A stretch of 64,000 nucleotides of DNA from JBNJGB01 sp051747385 (lineage in GTDB: Bacteria; Myxococcota_A; UBA9042; PHBI01; JACKFB01), in the NCBI GenBank assembly GCA_051747385.1, contig JBNJGB010000016.1, positions 62,001-126,000 on the forward strand, in the 5' to 3' direction. The notes beneath the pieces were generated by a model. That model searched no databases, was not told the DNA's origin, and was given only the letters and a program-made list of their open reading frames with translations. The position numbers and the translations under genes were made by a program. Each line of letters begins with the position of its first letter. The stretch's first letter is position 1. This document shows, one piece after another, positions 19,207-30,718 of this stretch.

Positions 19207-20309
19207 TCCACCGCGCCGTCATCGCCGGCGGGAAGACGGGCGGCCACCTCTACCCGGGCGTGGCCGTGGCCGAGGAGATCCTCGCGCGCGACCCGGCGGC
19301 CTCCGTCACCTTCGTGGGCACGGAGGACGGCCTGGAGAGCCGCGTCCTCCCCAGGCTGGGCTATCCGCTGGAGACGCTCACGGTCTCGCGCCTCAAGGGC
19401 GGCAGCGCGGCCGAGCGCCTGAAGGGCCTGCTGCGCGTCCCCGGCGCCATGCTCCGGACCGCCCGCCTGCTGCGGCGCCTGAAGCCCCAGGTGGTCCTCG
19501 GCGTGGGCGGCTACGCCTCGGGGCCGGCGCTCCTGGCCGCGTGGCTGCTGCGCGTCCCCACGGCCATCCAGGAGCAGAACGCCTGGCCCGGCTTCACGAA
19601 CCGCGTCCTGGGTCGCCTCGTCCACCACGTCTACCTGGGCTTCGAGGCCGCCGCGCGCTTCTTCTCCCGGGACAAGGTCCGCGCCACCGGCAACCCCATC
19701 CGCCGGGCCGTCGTGGAGCGCCTGGAGGCCGCGCGCGAGGCCGGCCCGACGGAGCGCGAGGGCTTCCACGTCCTGGTCTTCGGCGGCAGCCAGGGCGCGC
19801 GCTTCTTGAACGAGCGGGTGCCCGAGGCCCTGGTGACGCTGCAGGAGCGGCATCCGGACGTCCCCGTCCTCGTGGTGCACCAGACGGGCACCGCGGACGA
19901 GGACACCACCCGCGACCGCTACGCCGGGACCGCCCTGGAGACGCGGGTCGAGGTCCTGCCCTACATCGACGACATGCCGAGCGCCTACGCCGAGGCGGAC
20001 GTGGCCGTCTGCCGGGCCGGCGCGCTCACGGTCGCGGAGCTGACGGCCATGGGGCTGCCGGCCCTGCTGGTGCCGTTCCCGTTCGCCGCCGACGACCACC
20101 AGACCTTCAACGCGCGCGTCCTCGCCGACGCCGGCGCGGGCCTGCTCGTGCCCCAGTCCGAGTGGGACGGGGACCGCGTCGTCGCGTGGCTGAGCGGCCT
20201 GGTCGCGGACCGCGACCGCCTGGCCGCCATGTCCGAGCGCGCGCGCCTGGAGGCACGCCCCGACGCCGCCAGCCGACTCGTCGATCACCTGGAGGAGATC
20301 GCAGCGTGA
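19203..20309 (+). CDS. murG: UDP-GlcNAc:lipid I GlcNAc transferase
   Basis: 368 residues, two Rossmann domains. Seen: N-terminal loop AGGKTGGHLYPG, VGVGGYASGP, ATGNPIR, VFGGSQGAR, and the nucleotide-sugar site CRAGALTVAEL with ADDHQ. Makes lipid II on the inner face of the membrane. The first loop is usually AGG(G)TGGH; here Lys replaces the third Gly. Downstream murB overlaps by GTGA; murC, often between murG and murB, is missing. Confidence 0.95.
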   Translation: MIHRAVIAGGKTGGHLYPGVAVAEEILARDPAASVTFVGTEDGLESRVLPRLGYPLETLTVSRLKGGSAAERLKGLLRVPGAMLRTARLLRRLKPQVVLGVGGYASGPALLAAWLLRVPTAIQEQNAWPGFTNRVLGRLVHHVYLGFEAAARFFSRDKVRATGNPIRRAVVERLEAAREAGPTEREGFHVLVFGGSQGARFLNERVPEALVTLQERHPDVPVLVVHQTGTADEDTTRDRYAGTALETRVEVLPYIDDMPSAYAEADVAVCRAGALTVAELTAMGLPALLVPFPFAADDHQTFNARVLADAGAGLLVPQSEWDGDRVVAWLSGLVADRDRLAAMSERARLEARPDAASRLVDHLEEIAA

Positions 20310-21274
20310 ACACCGCCGCCCGACAGGCCCTCGCCGACGTCGAGGGCGCCACGGTTCGCTTCGACGAGCCGATGGCCGCGCACACCACCTACAAGGTCGG
20401 TGGGCCGGCGGCGTTGTACGTCGAGGTGGAGACGCGGGAGGCCCTGCAGGCGCTGCTCGGGGTCCTGCAGGCCCTCGATGTGCCGTGGCTCGTCCTGGGC
20501 AACGGGTCCAACGTGCTGTTCGCCGACGCCGGGTTCGACGGGGCGGTGCTGCACCTGGGCGGCGGCTTCGCGCAGGTGTCCGTGACGCGGGACGCCCTCG
20601 GCGAGAGCGCGCACAGCCTAGAAGCCGGGGCCGCCCTGTCCGTCACGCGGCTGCTCCGCTTCGTGAAGCGGGAGCTCCTCGCCGGCGTCGAGTACCTGGG
20701 CGGCGTCCCGGGGACGGTCGGCGGCGCCGTGCGGATGAACGCCGGCACCCGCTCCGGCGAGCTGGCCGACACCCTGGAGGCGGCCGAGGTCACGGACGCC
20801 CGGGGCTCCCGGTGGCTCCCCGCCGCGGAGCTGGGGCTGTCCTACCGCCACTCCGAGCTCCCGGAGGGGAGCGTGGTGACAGCGGCGCGCTTCCGGGTCA
20901 CGGACGCCGAGCCGGCCATGCGTGAGCGCCTCGACGAGGTCCTGGCCTACCGGAAGCGGACGCAGCCGCTGACCATGCCGAGCTGCGGCTCGGTCTTCGC
21001 CAACCCGCCCGGGGACGCGGCGGGCCGGCTCATCGAGGCGAGCGGGCTCGCGGGCGCGCGGATCGGCGGCGCGCAGGTCTCGGAGCAGCACGCCAACTGG
21101 ATCGTGAACACGGGCGGCGCCACCGCGGCGGACGTCCGGGCGCTCATCGAGCGCTGCATCGAGGAGGTGCGGCGGCAGCACGGCGTGGAGCTCCGCGCCG
21201 AGGTGCGGATGCTGGGGGATTGGAGCCCCGGCTCCGATCCGACGGGGAGTGGGGACCGGGAGGTGGAGCGATGA
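20306..21274 (+). CDS. murB: UDP-N-acetylenolpyruvoylglucosamine reductase
   Basis: 322 residues from GTG 20306. FAD-binding signatures HTTYKVGGPA, LGNGSNVLF and GVPGTVGGAVRMNAG; the catalytic serine sits in PSCGSVFANP and the C-terminus has IGGAQVSEQHANWIVN. Type II-like length. Reduces enolpyruvyl-UDP-GlcNAc to UDP-MurNAc. The stop overlaps the ftsQ start (ATGA). Confidence 0.95.
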   Translation: MNTAARQALADVEGATVRFDEPMAAHTTYKVGGPAALYVEVETREALQALLGVLQALDVPWLVLGNGSNVLFADAGFDGAVLHLGGGFAQVSVTRDALGESAHSLEAGAALSVTRLLRFVKRELLAGVEYLGGVPGTVGGAVRMNAGTRSGELADTLEAAEVTDARGSRWLPAAELGLSYRHSELPEGSVVTAARFRVTDAEPAMRERLDEVLAYRKRTQPLTMPSCGSVFANPPGDAAGRLIEASGLAGARIGGAQVSEQHANWIVNTGGATAADVRALIERCIEEVRRQHGVELRAEVRMLGDWSPGSDPTGSGDREVER

Positions 21275-22506
21275 GGCTGCCCTTCCGCAGCGGCAAGCGG
21301 AACCGGCGTCGAGGCGGGCTCCTGTCTCGCCTGATCCCGCGGCGGCGCGCCCGGAGCCGGGTGGACGACGTCGCCGTGGGCGGGGCCCCGAGCGCGGCGG
21401 CCGCGGAGGCGGCGGCGAACGTGCCGCAGACGCCCCCGAGCCGGAACCGGCGGCGCTCGAACCCCGTGTGGACGCTCCTGGCCTGGCTCCTGCCGGTGGC
21501 GGCGGCCGTGGTGGCGTTCGCGAGCCCCTTCCTGGGGGCGCGGGCCTACGAGTACCTCATGCAGAGCGGTCACTTCTACGTGCGGCAGCTCGTGATCTCC
21601 GGCAACGACCACCTGGACACCGACCAGGTGCGGCGCCTGGCCGGCGTGGAGCCGGGGACCCACGTGCTGTCCGCCGACCTGGATCGGATGGAGGCGCGGC
21701 TGGAGGCGCACGACTGGGTGGCCCGGGCGCGGGTCACGCGGGAGCTTCCGGATCGCATCGCCGTGCGCGTCGACGAGCACCGGGCGGCGGCCTACCTGGC
21801 CTCGCCGGACGGGCTCCTGCTGGTGGACGTGGCGGGCGAGCCGTTCACCCGGGTCGCCCCCGGCGACGACCTGGACGTGCCGATCGTGACGGGCGTGTCC
21901 CTCGAGGCCTTCGAGGAGGCGGCCGACGCCGCGGTCGCACGGGCGGACCTCCGGGCCGCCGTGAACCTGACGCGCCTGTACGGGTCCATGGAGCTGGCCG
22001 AGCGGTGGCCCGTGGCCGAGGTCCGGGTGGAGCCGGGCCGCCGCCTGACGCTGGTCCTGAGCGAGAGCGGGACCGAGGCCGTGCTGGGCCAGGGCCCGTA
22101 TCGCCACAAGCTGTATCGCCTGGAGTGGGTCCTCGAGAAGCTCCACCAGGAGGGCAAGGTCGCCGACTACGTGCTCCTCGACTCGTGGGGCCCCTCGCTC
22201 CGAGGCGAGGACGACGGCCGGGTGGTCGTGCGGGCAGACCTCGCCCCCACCGGGGACGACCTGGCGGCGGCGGCGAGCGAGCGCGCCCGGGCGGCCATGG
22301 AGCGGCTCCTGCCGGGTGACATGGTCGGACCGCCGGCGCCCGAGGGCCTGATCGAGGACGCCGGAGACGACGAGGACGAAGAGGAACCGCAGGGAGGTCC
22401 GGCGCGGGTGAGCCCCGGGGTGCGCCCCGCGGCGCCGCCGCCCCCACTCGCCGACGACGACCGAGCCGGCCCCCCCTGGCCGGCCGGCGCCCCCACGCAA
22501 CACTAG
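21271..22506 (+). CDS. ftsQ: Cell division protein FtsQ
   Basis: 411 residues. A long basic cytoplasmic tail (about 1-85, rich in Arg), one membrane segment (about 88-106), a POTRA domain starting FYVRQLVISGNDHL with the RVTRELPDRIAVRVDEH strand, then the FtsQ beta domain ending near DYVLLDSW. From about residue 325 there is a disordered tail, acidic (DAGDDEDEEE) then rich in Pro. Scaffold of the divisome at the periplasmic side. The long tails at both ends are larger than in enteric FtsQ. Confidence 0.9.
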   Translation: MRLPFRSGKRNRRRGGLLSRLIPRRRARSRVDDVAVGGAPSAAAAEAAANVPQTPPSRNRRRSNPVWTLLAWLLPVAAAVVAFASPFLGARAYEYLMQSGHFYVRQLVISGNDHLDTDQVRRLAGVEPGTHVLSADLDRMEARLEAHDWVARARVTRELPDRIAVRVDEHRAAAYLASPDGLLLVDVAGEPFTRVAPGDDLDVPIVTGVSLEAFEEAADAAVARADLRAAVNLTRLYGSMELAERWPVAEVRVEPGRRLTLVLSESGTEAVLGQGPYRHKLYRLEWVLEKLHQEGKVADYVLLDSWGPSLRGEDDGRVVVRADLAPTGDDLAAAASERARAAMERLLPGDMVGPPAPEGLIEDAGDDEDEEEPQGGPARVSPGVRPAAPPPPLADDDRAGPPWPAGAPTQH

Positions 22507-22519
22507 GGGAGGGACGACG

Positions 22520-23749
22520 ATGGTACAGAAATCGGAGATCGTAGCCGGCCTGGACCTGGGCAGCAGCAAGGTCTCGGTCGTGATCCTGGAGAGCGACGGG
22601 GAGCGGCAGGACGTCATCGGCGTCTCGATGGTCCCCACCGGGGGCGGCCTGCGCGCCGGCCACGTCGTCGCCATCGACAGGACCATCGAGGCCATCCGGA
22701 CGGCCGTGGAGGAGGCGTCGCGCATGGCGGACGCCGACATCTCCAGCATCCGGCTGGCGGTGAGCGGCCCGGGGACCATGGGGTTCAACTCCGAGGGGAC
22801 CGTGGCCGTGCGCGGGGGCCAGGTGGGCGACCAGGACGTGTCGCGGGTGCTGGAGACGGCGTCCGCGGTGCGGCTCCCGGATGATCGCCAGGTGCTCCAC
22901 ACCCTGCCCCAGGAGTACATCATCGACGGGCACGAGGGGATCCGGACGCCCGAGGGCATGACCGGCGTCCGCCTCGAGACCCGCGTGCACGTCATCACGG
23001 CGGGCCGCACGGCGCTGACCAACGCGGTCGAGTGCTGCAACAAGGCCGGGCTCACGGTGGAGCGCGCCGTCTACGGCGGCCTGGCGTCGTCGGCGGCGGT
23101 GCTCTCCCCGGAGGAGCGCGAGCTGGGCGTGGTCCTGGTGGACGTGGGTGGCGGGACGACGGACCTCGCGGTCTGGTACGACGACGCCCTGGTCCACACC
23201 GTGAGCCTGGAGTGCGGGGGCGACGAGCTCACCCGCCAGATCGCCCGCGGTCTGCGGACGCCGGGAGACGCGGCGGAGCGCATCAAGCAGCGCTTCGGCT
23301 GCTGCATGGCGACCATGGTGAGCGACGGGGAGACGATGGAGGTGCCCGGGGTCGGCGGCCGCGAGCCGCAGGTCCGCCAGCGTCACCTCCTCTGCGAGAT
23401 CCTGGAGCCGGGGCTGGAGGACTTCTTCGCCCGGGTCGCCCGGGAGATCGAGGTGGCCGGCTGCCGCGAGCACCTGGCGGCCGGCGTGGTGCTGACCGGC
23501 GGCACCGCGAACCTGGAGGCGATCGCCGAGCTGGGGCAGGACATGCTCATCGGCATGCCGGTGCGCGTCGGAGCGCCCTCGGGCTTCGGCGGGCTGAGCG
23601 ACGTCGTGCAGGACCCGCGTCATGCGACGGCGGTGGGCCTCTGCCTGGACGGGTTCGACCAGGCCCCCCAGGGCCCGCTGCGCCGCCCGAAGTCGGGGGG
23701 CTCACGGTTCTGGCGGCCGGTGCGGAAGCTCATCCAGGCCTGGTTCTAG
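22520..23749 (+). CDS. ftsA: Cell division protein FtsA
   Basis: 409 residues of the actin-like FtsA family: phosphate 1 GLDLGSSKVSVVI, the 1C subdomain (residues about 85-165), phosphate 2 VDVGGGTTDLAVW, adenosine motif LTGGTANL. The C-terminal amphipathic helix that binds membrane is visible as FWRPVRKLIQAWF. Tethers FtsZ to the membrane. ATG follows AGGGGAGGGACGACG, 13 bp after ftsQ. Confidence 0.95.
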   Translation: MVQKSEIVAGLDLGSSKVSVVILESDGERQDVIGVSMVPTGGGLRAGHVVAIDRTIEAIRTAVEEASRMADADISSIRLAVSGPGTMGFNSEGTVAVRGGQVGDQDVSRVLETASAVRLPDDRQVLHTLPQEYIIDGHEGIRTPEGMTGVRLETRVHVITAGRTALTNAVECCNKAGLTVERAVYGGLASSAAVLSPEERELGVVLVDVGGGTTDLAVWYDDALVHTVSLECGGDELTRQIARGLRTPGDAAERIKQRFGCCMATMVSDGETMEVPGVGGREPQVRQRHLLCEILEPGLEDFFARVAREIEVAGCREHLAAGVVLTGGTANLEAIAELGQDMLIGMPVRVGAPSGFGGLSDVVQDPRHATAVGLCLDGFDQAPQGPLRRPKSGGSRFWRPVRKLIQAWF

Positions 23750-23872
23750 CCGCACGCCATGCACCCGGGGGAGTCCCAGCAGCTCGAGCTGTTTCCGCCG
23801 TCCGGAGGGGGCGGCACCGAAGACGAATCCCAAGCCCATGAATTTCACGGTCGAGGTCGGGGAGGCCACACC

Positions 23873-25150
23873 ATGATCGAGTTCGAAGAGGAAGTCGTGA
23901 ACGGCGCCAACATCAAGGTGGTCGGCGTCGGAGGCGCGGGCGGCAACGCCCTCAACAACATGGTCCGCAATCACCTGGGCGGGGTGACGTTCGTCGCGGT
24001 CAACACGGATCGGCAGGCGCTCGACAAGGCCGACGCGCCCCACAAGGTCCAGATCGGCGGCGACACCACGCGCGGATTGGGGGCCGGGGCGAACCCCGAG
24101 AAGGGGTGGCACGCGGCCATGGAGAGCCGCAACGAGATCGCCCAGTTCCTCGACGGCGCGGACATGGTGTTCGTGACCGCCGGCCTGGGCGGCGGCACCG
24201 GCACGGGCGCGGCGCCGGTCGTCGCGGAGCTGGCCAAGGAGGCCGGCGCCCTGACGGTCGGCGTGGTCACCAAGCCCTTCGAGTTCGAGGGCAGGCCCCG
24301 GATGCGCAACGCCCAGAAGGGCCTGGAGGCCCTGCGGGAGCGCGTCGACACGCTCATCGTCATCCCGAACGACAAGCTGCTCGGGATCGCGAACGCGAAC
24401 ATGACGCTGCTCCAGGCGTTCAAGGAGGCCGACAACGTCCTCTACAACGCCACGAAGGGCATCAGTGATCTCATCACCATCCCGGGCCTGGTGAACGTCG
24501 ACTTCGCCGACGTGCGCACCATCATGAGCGACCAGGGCATGGCGCTCATGGGCGCCGGCGTCGGCAACGGCAAGGAGCGCGCGGTGGTGGCCGCCAAGCA
24601 GGCCATCTCCAGCCCGCTGCTGGAGGACACGTCCATCGACGGCGCCCAGGGCATCCTGGTGAACATCACGGGCGGCGAGGACATGGGCCTGATGGAGATC
24701 AACGAGGCCATCCGCCACGTCCAGGAGGCCGCCCACGACAACGCCAACATCATCTTCGGCGCGGTCATCGACCAGGACCTGGGCGACGAGCTGCACATCA
24801 CGGTCGTGGCCACCGGGTTCGACCGGGCCGGCTCCTCCCGCGCGGAGGAGGCCGAGGCCGGCGAGCAGGTGGCGCACCCGGAGAGCATGGACGCCCCGCC
24901 CGAGCCGCCCCCGCTGGAGTACGAGGAGCCCGCCGCGGAGCCCCGCGAGGTGGTGCGCGTCGCCAACCGGGGGGCCGAGTCCCACCCCGCCGAGATGGGC
25001 ACGGGCGGCTCCAAGCCGAAGCCGTGGACCAAGGGCGGCCGCAGCCTGGGCGACATCCTGGGCGGCGGCGGCAAGAAGCGCAGCCCCTTCGCCGTGTCGC
25101 CGGACAGCGAGTTCGGCCCCAACGGCTACCCGGGCGGCAACAAGCCGTAG
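23873..25150 (+). CDS. ftsZ: Cell division GTPase FtsZ
   Basis: 425 residues from ATG 23873, chosen for its position after GGGGAGGCCACACC and the usual NIKVVGVGGAGGNA opening; a frame-open ATG at 23759 would add 38 low-complexity residues. The tubulin signature GGGTGTGAAP is at about 106-115, and the T7 loop NVDFADVR is present. The core ends near VVATGFDRA. The tail (about 325-425) is a Gly/Pro/acidic linker finishing GGKKRSPFAVSPDSEFGPNG; I cannot find the usual conserved C-terminal peptide (D.P.FLR-type) that binds FtsA. Last gene of the cluster, followed by a terminator. Confidence 0.96.
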   Translation: MIEFEEEVVNGANIKVVGVGGAGGNALNNMVRNHLGGVTFVAVNTDRQALDKADAPHKVQIGGDTTRGLGAGANPEKGWHAAMESRNEIAQFLDGADMVFVTAGLGGGTGTGAAPVVAELAKEAGALTVGVVTKPFEFEGRPRMRNAQKGLEALRERVDTLIVIPNDKLLGIANANMTLLQAFKEADNVLYNATKGISDLITIPGLVNVDFADVRTIMSDQGMALMGAGVGNGKERAVVAAKQAISSPLLEDTSIDGAQGILVNITGGEDMGLMEINEAIRHVQEAAHDNANIIFGAVIDQDLGDELHITVVATGFDRAGSSRAEEAEAGEQVAHPESMDAPPEPPPLEYEEPAAEPREVVRVANRGAESHPAEMGTGGSKPKPWTKGGRSLGDILGGGGKKRSPFAVSPDSEFGPNGYPGGNKP

Positions 25151-25174
25151 CGAAGCCCGCCCGCCATCCGTGAA

Positions 25175-25230
25175 GCGCCCCGGCTCCGCCGCCGCGACTC
25201 CCTCGTCGCGACGGGGCCGGGGCTTTCTCT
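25175..25230 (+). terminator. Terminator of the dcw cluster
   Basis: GCCCCGG near 25178 pairs with CCGGGGC near 25223. An inner stem GCGAC/GTCGC closes the loop, and the hairpin is followed by TTTCTCT. It lies about 25 bp after the ftsZ stop. Confidence 0.7.
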
Positions 25231-25672
25231 CGTGGGGTGGCGCCTGACGGCCGGCGGAGTGGAGACCTCGGCAGGACGGGCAGGACACGATTTCCTGCGC
25301 AACGATCCGCCCCGAAGCCGTCATGAGGTGGGTGGGTGGGGGTGGGCCACCAGCGGCGAGGATGCGGAGCGAAGCGGAGCCCCCCTTGCCCTTGCCCTTG
25401 CCCTTGCCTGCTTGGAGACCGTGCTGACGAGGCGACGCGACCACGAGAGGGAGAGCGTCTACGGTGTCGCGATACAGTGGGTCGAGGTGGCCGACCTCGT
25501 CTCGCATGGGCTCGACCGCCGACGCGACAGCCTCGTCCCCGCCCGCGCAGCGAATATGCCGGCGGGAGCCAATCGACCGCGACCACGACCACGTCCACGT
25601 GGGAGGACCGCAGGTTGACCCCCGGAGCCGGGATACCTAGCATCCGGCGGTCGCCCGGACCCCGCGAGGACG
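25231..25672. repeat. Intergenic repeat mosaic after the dcw cluster
   Basis: Order of modules on the plus strand: a TGGG-rich patch (25330-25350), GCGGAGCCCCCCTTGCC with GGGCAA-type hexamers (25378-25412), the roughly 110-base module that also lies at 1107-1226 (here 25430-25545), then GCCGGCGGGAGCCAATCG and GACCAC hexamers (25559-25600). No gene seen. The order mirrors the gap at 939-1280. Confidence 0.7.
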
Positions 25673-26524
25673 ATGCGCCGCTCCATCCCCGCCCTGCTGT
25701 TCGCGTTGCTCGTGGCCGCCACGGCGCCGGCGAGCGCCGTGCCGACCGGCCTCTGTCCGGACGTCGAGCGTCCCAGGATCTACATGATCGGAAGCTCCAC
25801 GATGGGGAGCCTCCTGGGACCGATGCTCCAGCGCCTGTTCGACGACCGCTGGGCCCTGGACGCCCGGCGGTGGGGCAAGGCGTCGTCGGGCCTGGCCCGA
25901 CCCGACTTCCACGACTGGCCGAAGCTGGCGCCGGGCCTGATGCACCGGCACCGGCCGGACATCGTGGTGGTGTCCCTGGGAAACAACGACAACCAGCCCA
26001 TCTTCGTGCGCAGGGGTCGGTGGCTGCGCATGGACGACCCCGAGTGGCGGGAGGTCTACGCCGAGCGGGTCCGGGGCATGCTGGACGGTCTGAGCGGCGA
26101 GGATCGCCGGCGCATGGTGGTCTGGATCGGCCCGTACGCCATGCACGGCGACAACGCGGAGCGCATGGGCCCCATCATCAACGACATCATGCGGCGCGAG
26201 GTGGAGGCCTTCGACGGACCGGCCGTCTTCCTGGACACGTATGCGGCGACGGTCGACGAGGAGGGCGAGCCCATCGACTCGTTCCGGCGCGAGGACGAGG
26301 ACGAGGACGAGGCCGTGGACGCCCGCACCTCCGACGGCATCCACCTGACGACCGAGGCGGTGCGCTGGCTGCTGGCCGAGCCCATCCTCCGCGCCGTGGG
26401 GCGCTGCGTGGACGGCGACGGCGAGGTGGCCGGCTCCGGCGGGGAGGACGAGGCCGGCGGCGACGGGGAGGAACGGCCGGCGGTGGAAGACGAGCCCACC
26501 GGCGAGGGAGCGGAGGGTGGCTGA
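25673..26524 (+). CDS. Secreted SGNH (GDSL-like) hydrolase, DUF459-type
   Basis: 283 residues with a signal peptide (cleavage near PASA). Hydrolase blocks in order: MIGSSTMGS (nucleophile Ser about residue 42), SLGNND, and DGIHLT supplying the Asp-His pair near residue 222. Periplasmic esterase or acyl-transfer activity is likely; in related proteins polysaccharide or peptidoglycan deacetylation occurs, but the substrate here is not shown. Oddities: an acidic insert (EDEDEDEA) just before the catalytic Asp block and an acidic Gly/Glu-rich tail. Confidence 0.75.
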   Translation: MRRSIPALLFALLVAATAPASAVPTGLCPDVERPRIYMIGSSTMGSLLGPMLQRLFDDRWALDARRWGKASSGLARPDFHDWPKLAPGLMHRHRPDIVVVSLGNNDNQPIFVRRGRWLRMDDPEWREVYAERVRGMLDGLSGEDRRRMVVWIGPYAMHGDNAERMGPIINDIMRREVEAFDGPAVFLDTYAATVDEEGEPIDSFRREDEDEDEAVDARTSDGIHLTTEAVRWLLAEPILRAVGRCVDGDGEVAGSGGEDEAGGDGEERPAVEDEPTGEGAEGG

Positions 26525-26572
26525 CGCTGACGCCCCCGCGCGACGTCCTGTATGCTCCGAGGTGGGAGACTC

Positions 26573-26974
26573 ATGAACTTCAACCCGCTGAGGCTCGGGA
26601 TCATCGCCGCCGTCGTGGCCGTCGGGATGTGGCTGACGGACGTGCTGTGGCGGCCGGTGTTCACCCTGGAGATCACCGACACGGTGTCCATTCCGCTGTG
26701 GGTGCTCGCGGCCATCTACGCCGTGCTGCAGCTCTGGATCTGGAACAACACCCGAGAGAAGCTCGAGCTGACCGACGAGGAGGTCGAGGAGTGGGGCCCC
26801 AAGCTCGAGGAGGCGACGCCGGACATCCTCGAGCAGTGGGAGGCCCACACCCCGGCCAAAGACATCGCCGAGCGCGTCGAGCAGCGCCACGGCATCCCAC
26901 CCCAGGTGACCCTCCGCTACATGATCGCCCTGGGTCGGTACGTCGAGGGCCAGAAGGCCGGCGGGGCGCAGTAG
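26573..26974 (+). CDS. Small membrane protein, unknown
   Basis: 133 residues from ATG 26573, preceded by GGTGGGAG. Two membrane segments (about 8-24 and 42-60) followed by an acidic, helical cytoplasmic domain (about 65-125) with a small HTH-like patch (IAERVEQRHGIPPQVTLRYM). I do not recognise the family. It lies 48 bp after the SGNH hydrolase and may be cotranscribed with it. Confidence 0.65.
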   Translation: MNFNPLRLGIIAAVVAVGMWLTDVLWRPVFTLEITDTVSIPLWVLAAIYAVLQLWIWNNTREKLELTDEEVEEWGPKLEEATPDILEQWEAHTPAKDIAERVEQRHGIPPQVTLRYMIALGRYVEGQKAGGAQ

Positions 26975-27202
26975 GGTCCGTCGTGCCCGGCGCCAAGCCG
27001 CAAAGACGGAGAGCACGGGGAAGATGCAGCAGGACCGCCGTCCTCGGCGGTCGAGGGAAGGGGCGCACTCGGGACGAAGACGGGCGAGGAGCCGGTCCCA
27101 CTCGCTCTCGTGGTCCCCCCTCCCCGCGGCCATGGGAACGAGCGCCGTAGCCGAGCCGTCGGGAACGGGAACGGGAACAGGAACGGGAACGAGGGTAGCG
27201 AC
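26975..27202. repeat. Intergenic repeats with a GGGAAC hexamer run
   Basis: CGCCAAGCCGCAAAGACGG at about 26992-27010 matches motifs at 8238, 56430 and 56537. A GGGAAC hexamer run occupies 27161-27193, a third hexamer type beside GTGGTC and GGGCAA. It lies between convergent genes; no clear terminator. Confidence 0.65.
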
Positions 27203-29863
<2,661 letters not shown>

Positions 29864-29895
29864 GGACCGGACCCTACGAGCCCCCGGGGAGCCGA

Positions 29896-30171
29896 TCAAC
29901 AACATGCACTGCTCGCGCGTTCAGCGCAGCGCGGACGGGGCGGATCGACTCCCACGACCGGCTCGACCTCCAGGGCCTTCCGCCGGTCCTCCGTCGGCAC
30001 CGGCTCCTCGGTGTCCGGGTCGACCATCTCCTGGCGCACCGGCTCCTTGTCGTCCCCGTGCAGGAGGCGGAAGTGGACCTTCACGTCCTCGAGCGCCGAG
30101 TACATGCGCACCGGCACCCGCAGCTCCCCGTCGAGGGACACCACGCCCTTCCACATGGCCCGGGCGGCCAT
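29896..30171 (-). pseudogene. Truncated Ku DNA end-binding protein
   Basis: From ATG 30171 the frame reads ARAMWKGVVSLDGELRVPV, RMYSALEDVKVHFRLLHG and RQEMVDPDTEEPVPTEDRRK: the start of a bacterial Ku protein of nonhomologous end joining. Homology stops after about 75 residues (EVEPVV); a full Ku has 250-300. The remaining frame runs 20 unrelated residues to a stop at 29896 inside the FtsK upstream region. No ligD is present in the window. The gene is evidently broken, probably by a deletion. Just upstream, ending at TGATG on the Ku start, is a tiny open frame containing CPSC. Confidence 0.65.
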
Positions 30172-30303
30172 CAGACGGACTCCTCGCAGGAGGGGCACAT
30201 GGGCCCCTCGCGCGCGTCGTGGCTTTGCATGATCCCAGGCTCGATCCGGCCCGGGGGGATGTCAAAGGCGGAGCCACCCTGGCCCGGCCCGGCTCCGGGA
30301 GCG

Positions 30304-30618
30304 TCACTCGCGATGCCGGACGACGACCCCGGCCGAGTCGGGCGTGCGACCGCTCGTGTCGACCTGGTAGAACCCGCGCGACTCGAACCAGAGGACGGTC
30401 CGATCGGCGAGGCGGACGTGGGCGCGCTTCGCCGCCTGGTACCGCGCGATCCACGACAGGGCGGTGTCGAGCGGGACCGGCGGGTCGTACGCCTCGTCCA
30501 GTCCGGCCATGAACCCGGGGCCGGCGCGGAAGCCGGCCTGGTCGCAGCCGACCGCGTCGGCGTGCGCCTGGAGGTCGGCGGGAATGGAAGCGCGGAGCGT
30601 GGCGGTGTCCAGCATCAT
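30304..30618 (-). CDS. Small protein of unknown function
   Basis: 104 residues, soluble, no signal peptide. Codon use matches the high-GC flanks rather than the adjacent island. GAGGA precedes the start. The C-terminal half (RTVLWFESRGFYQVDTSG) looks like beta strands. It may be a genuine small gene or the surviving end of a larger one at the island edge; I do not recognise it. Confidence 0.4.
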   Translation of the reverse strand: MMLDTATLRASIPADLQAHADAVGCDQAGFRAGPGFMAGLDEAYDPPVPLDTALSWIARYQAAKRAHVRLADRTVLWFESRGFYQVDTSGRTPDSAGVVVRHRE

Positions 30619-30718
30619 GGCGTCCTCGTCGGCTCGGCCCGGCCGAGGGGCCGGGCGCGGTGGACGACAACCCTAGCCGGTGCTCGTGCGTCCGCGGGGC
30701 ACTGAACATCCGTTTGGT

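Noticed and set aside
23759..23872. Upstream ATG start for ftsZ (23759)
   Set aside because: It adds 38 unconserved Gly/Glu-rich residues and lacks a ribosome site, whereas ATG 23873 has one.
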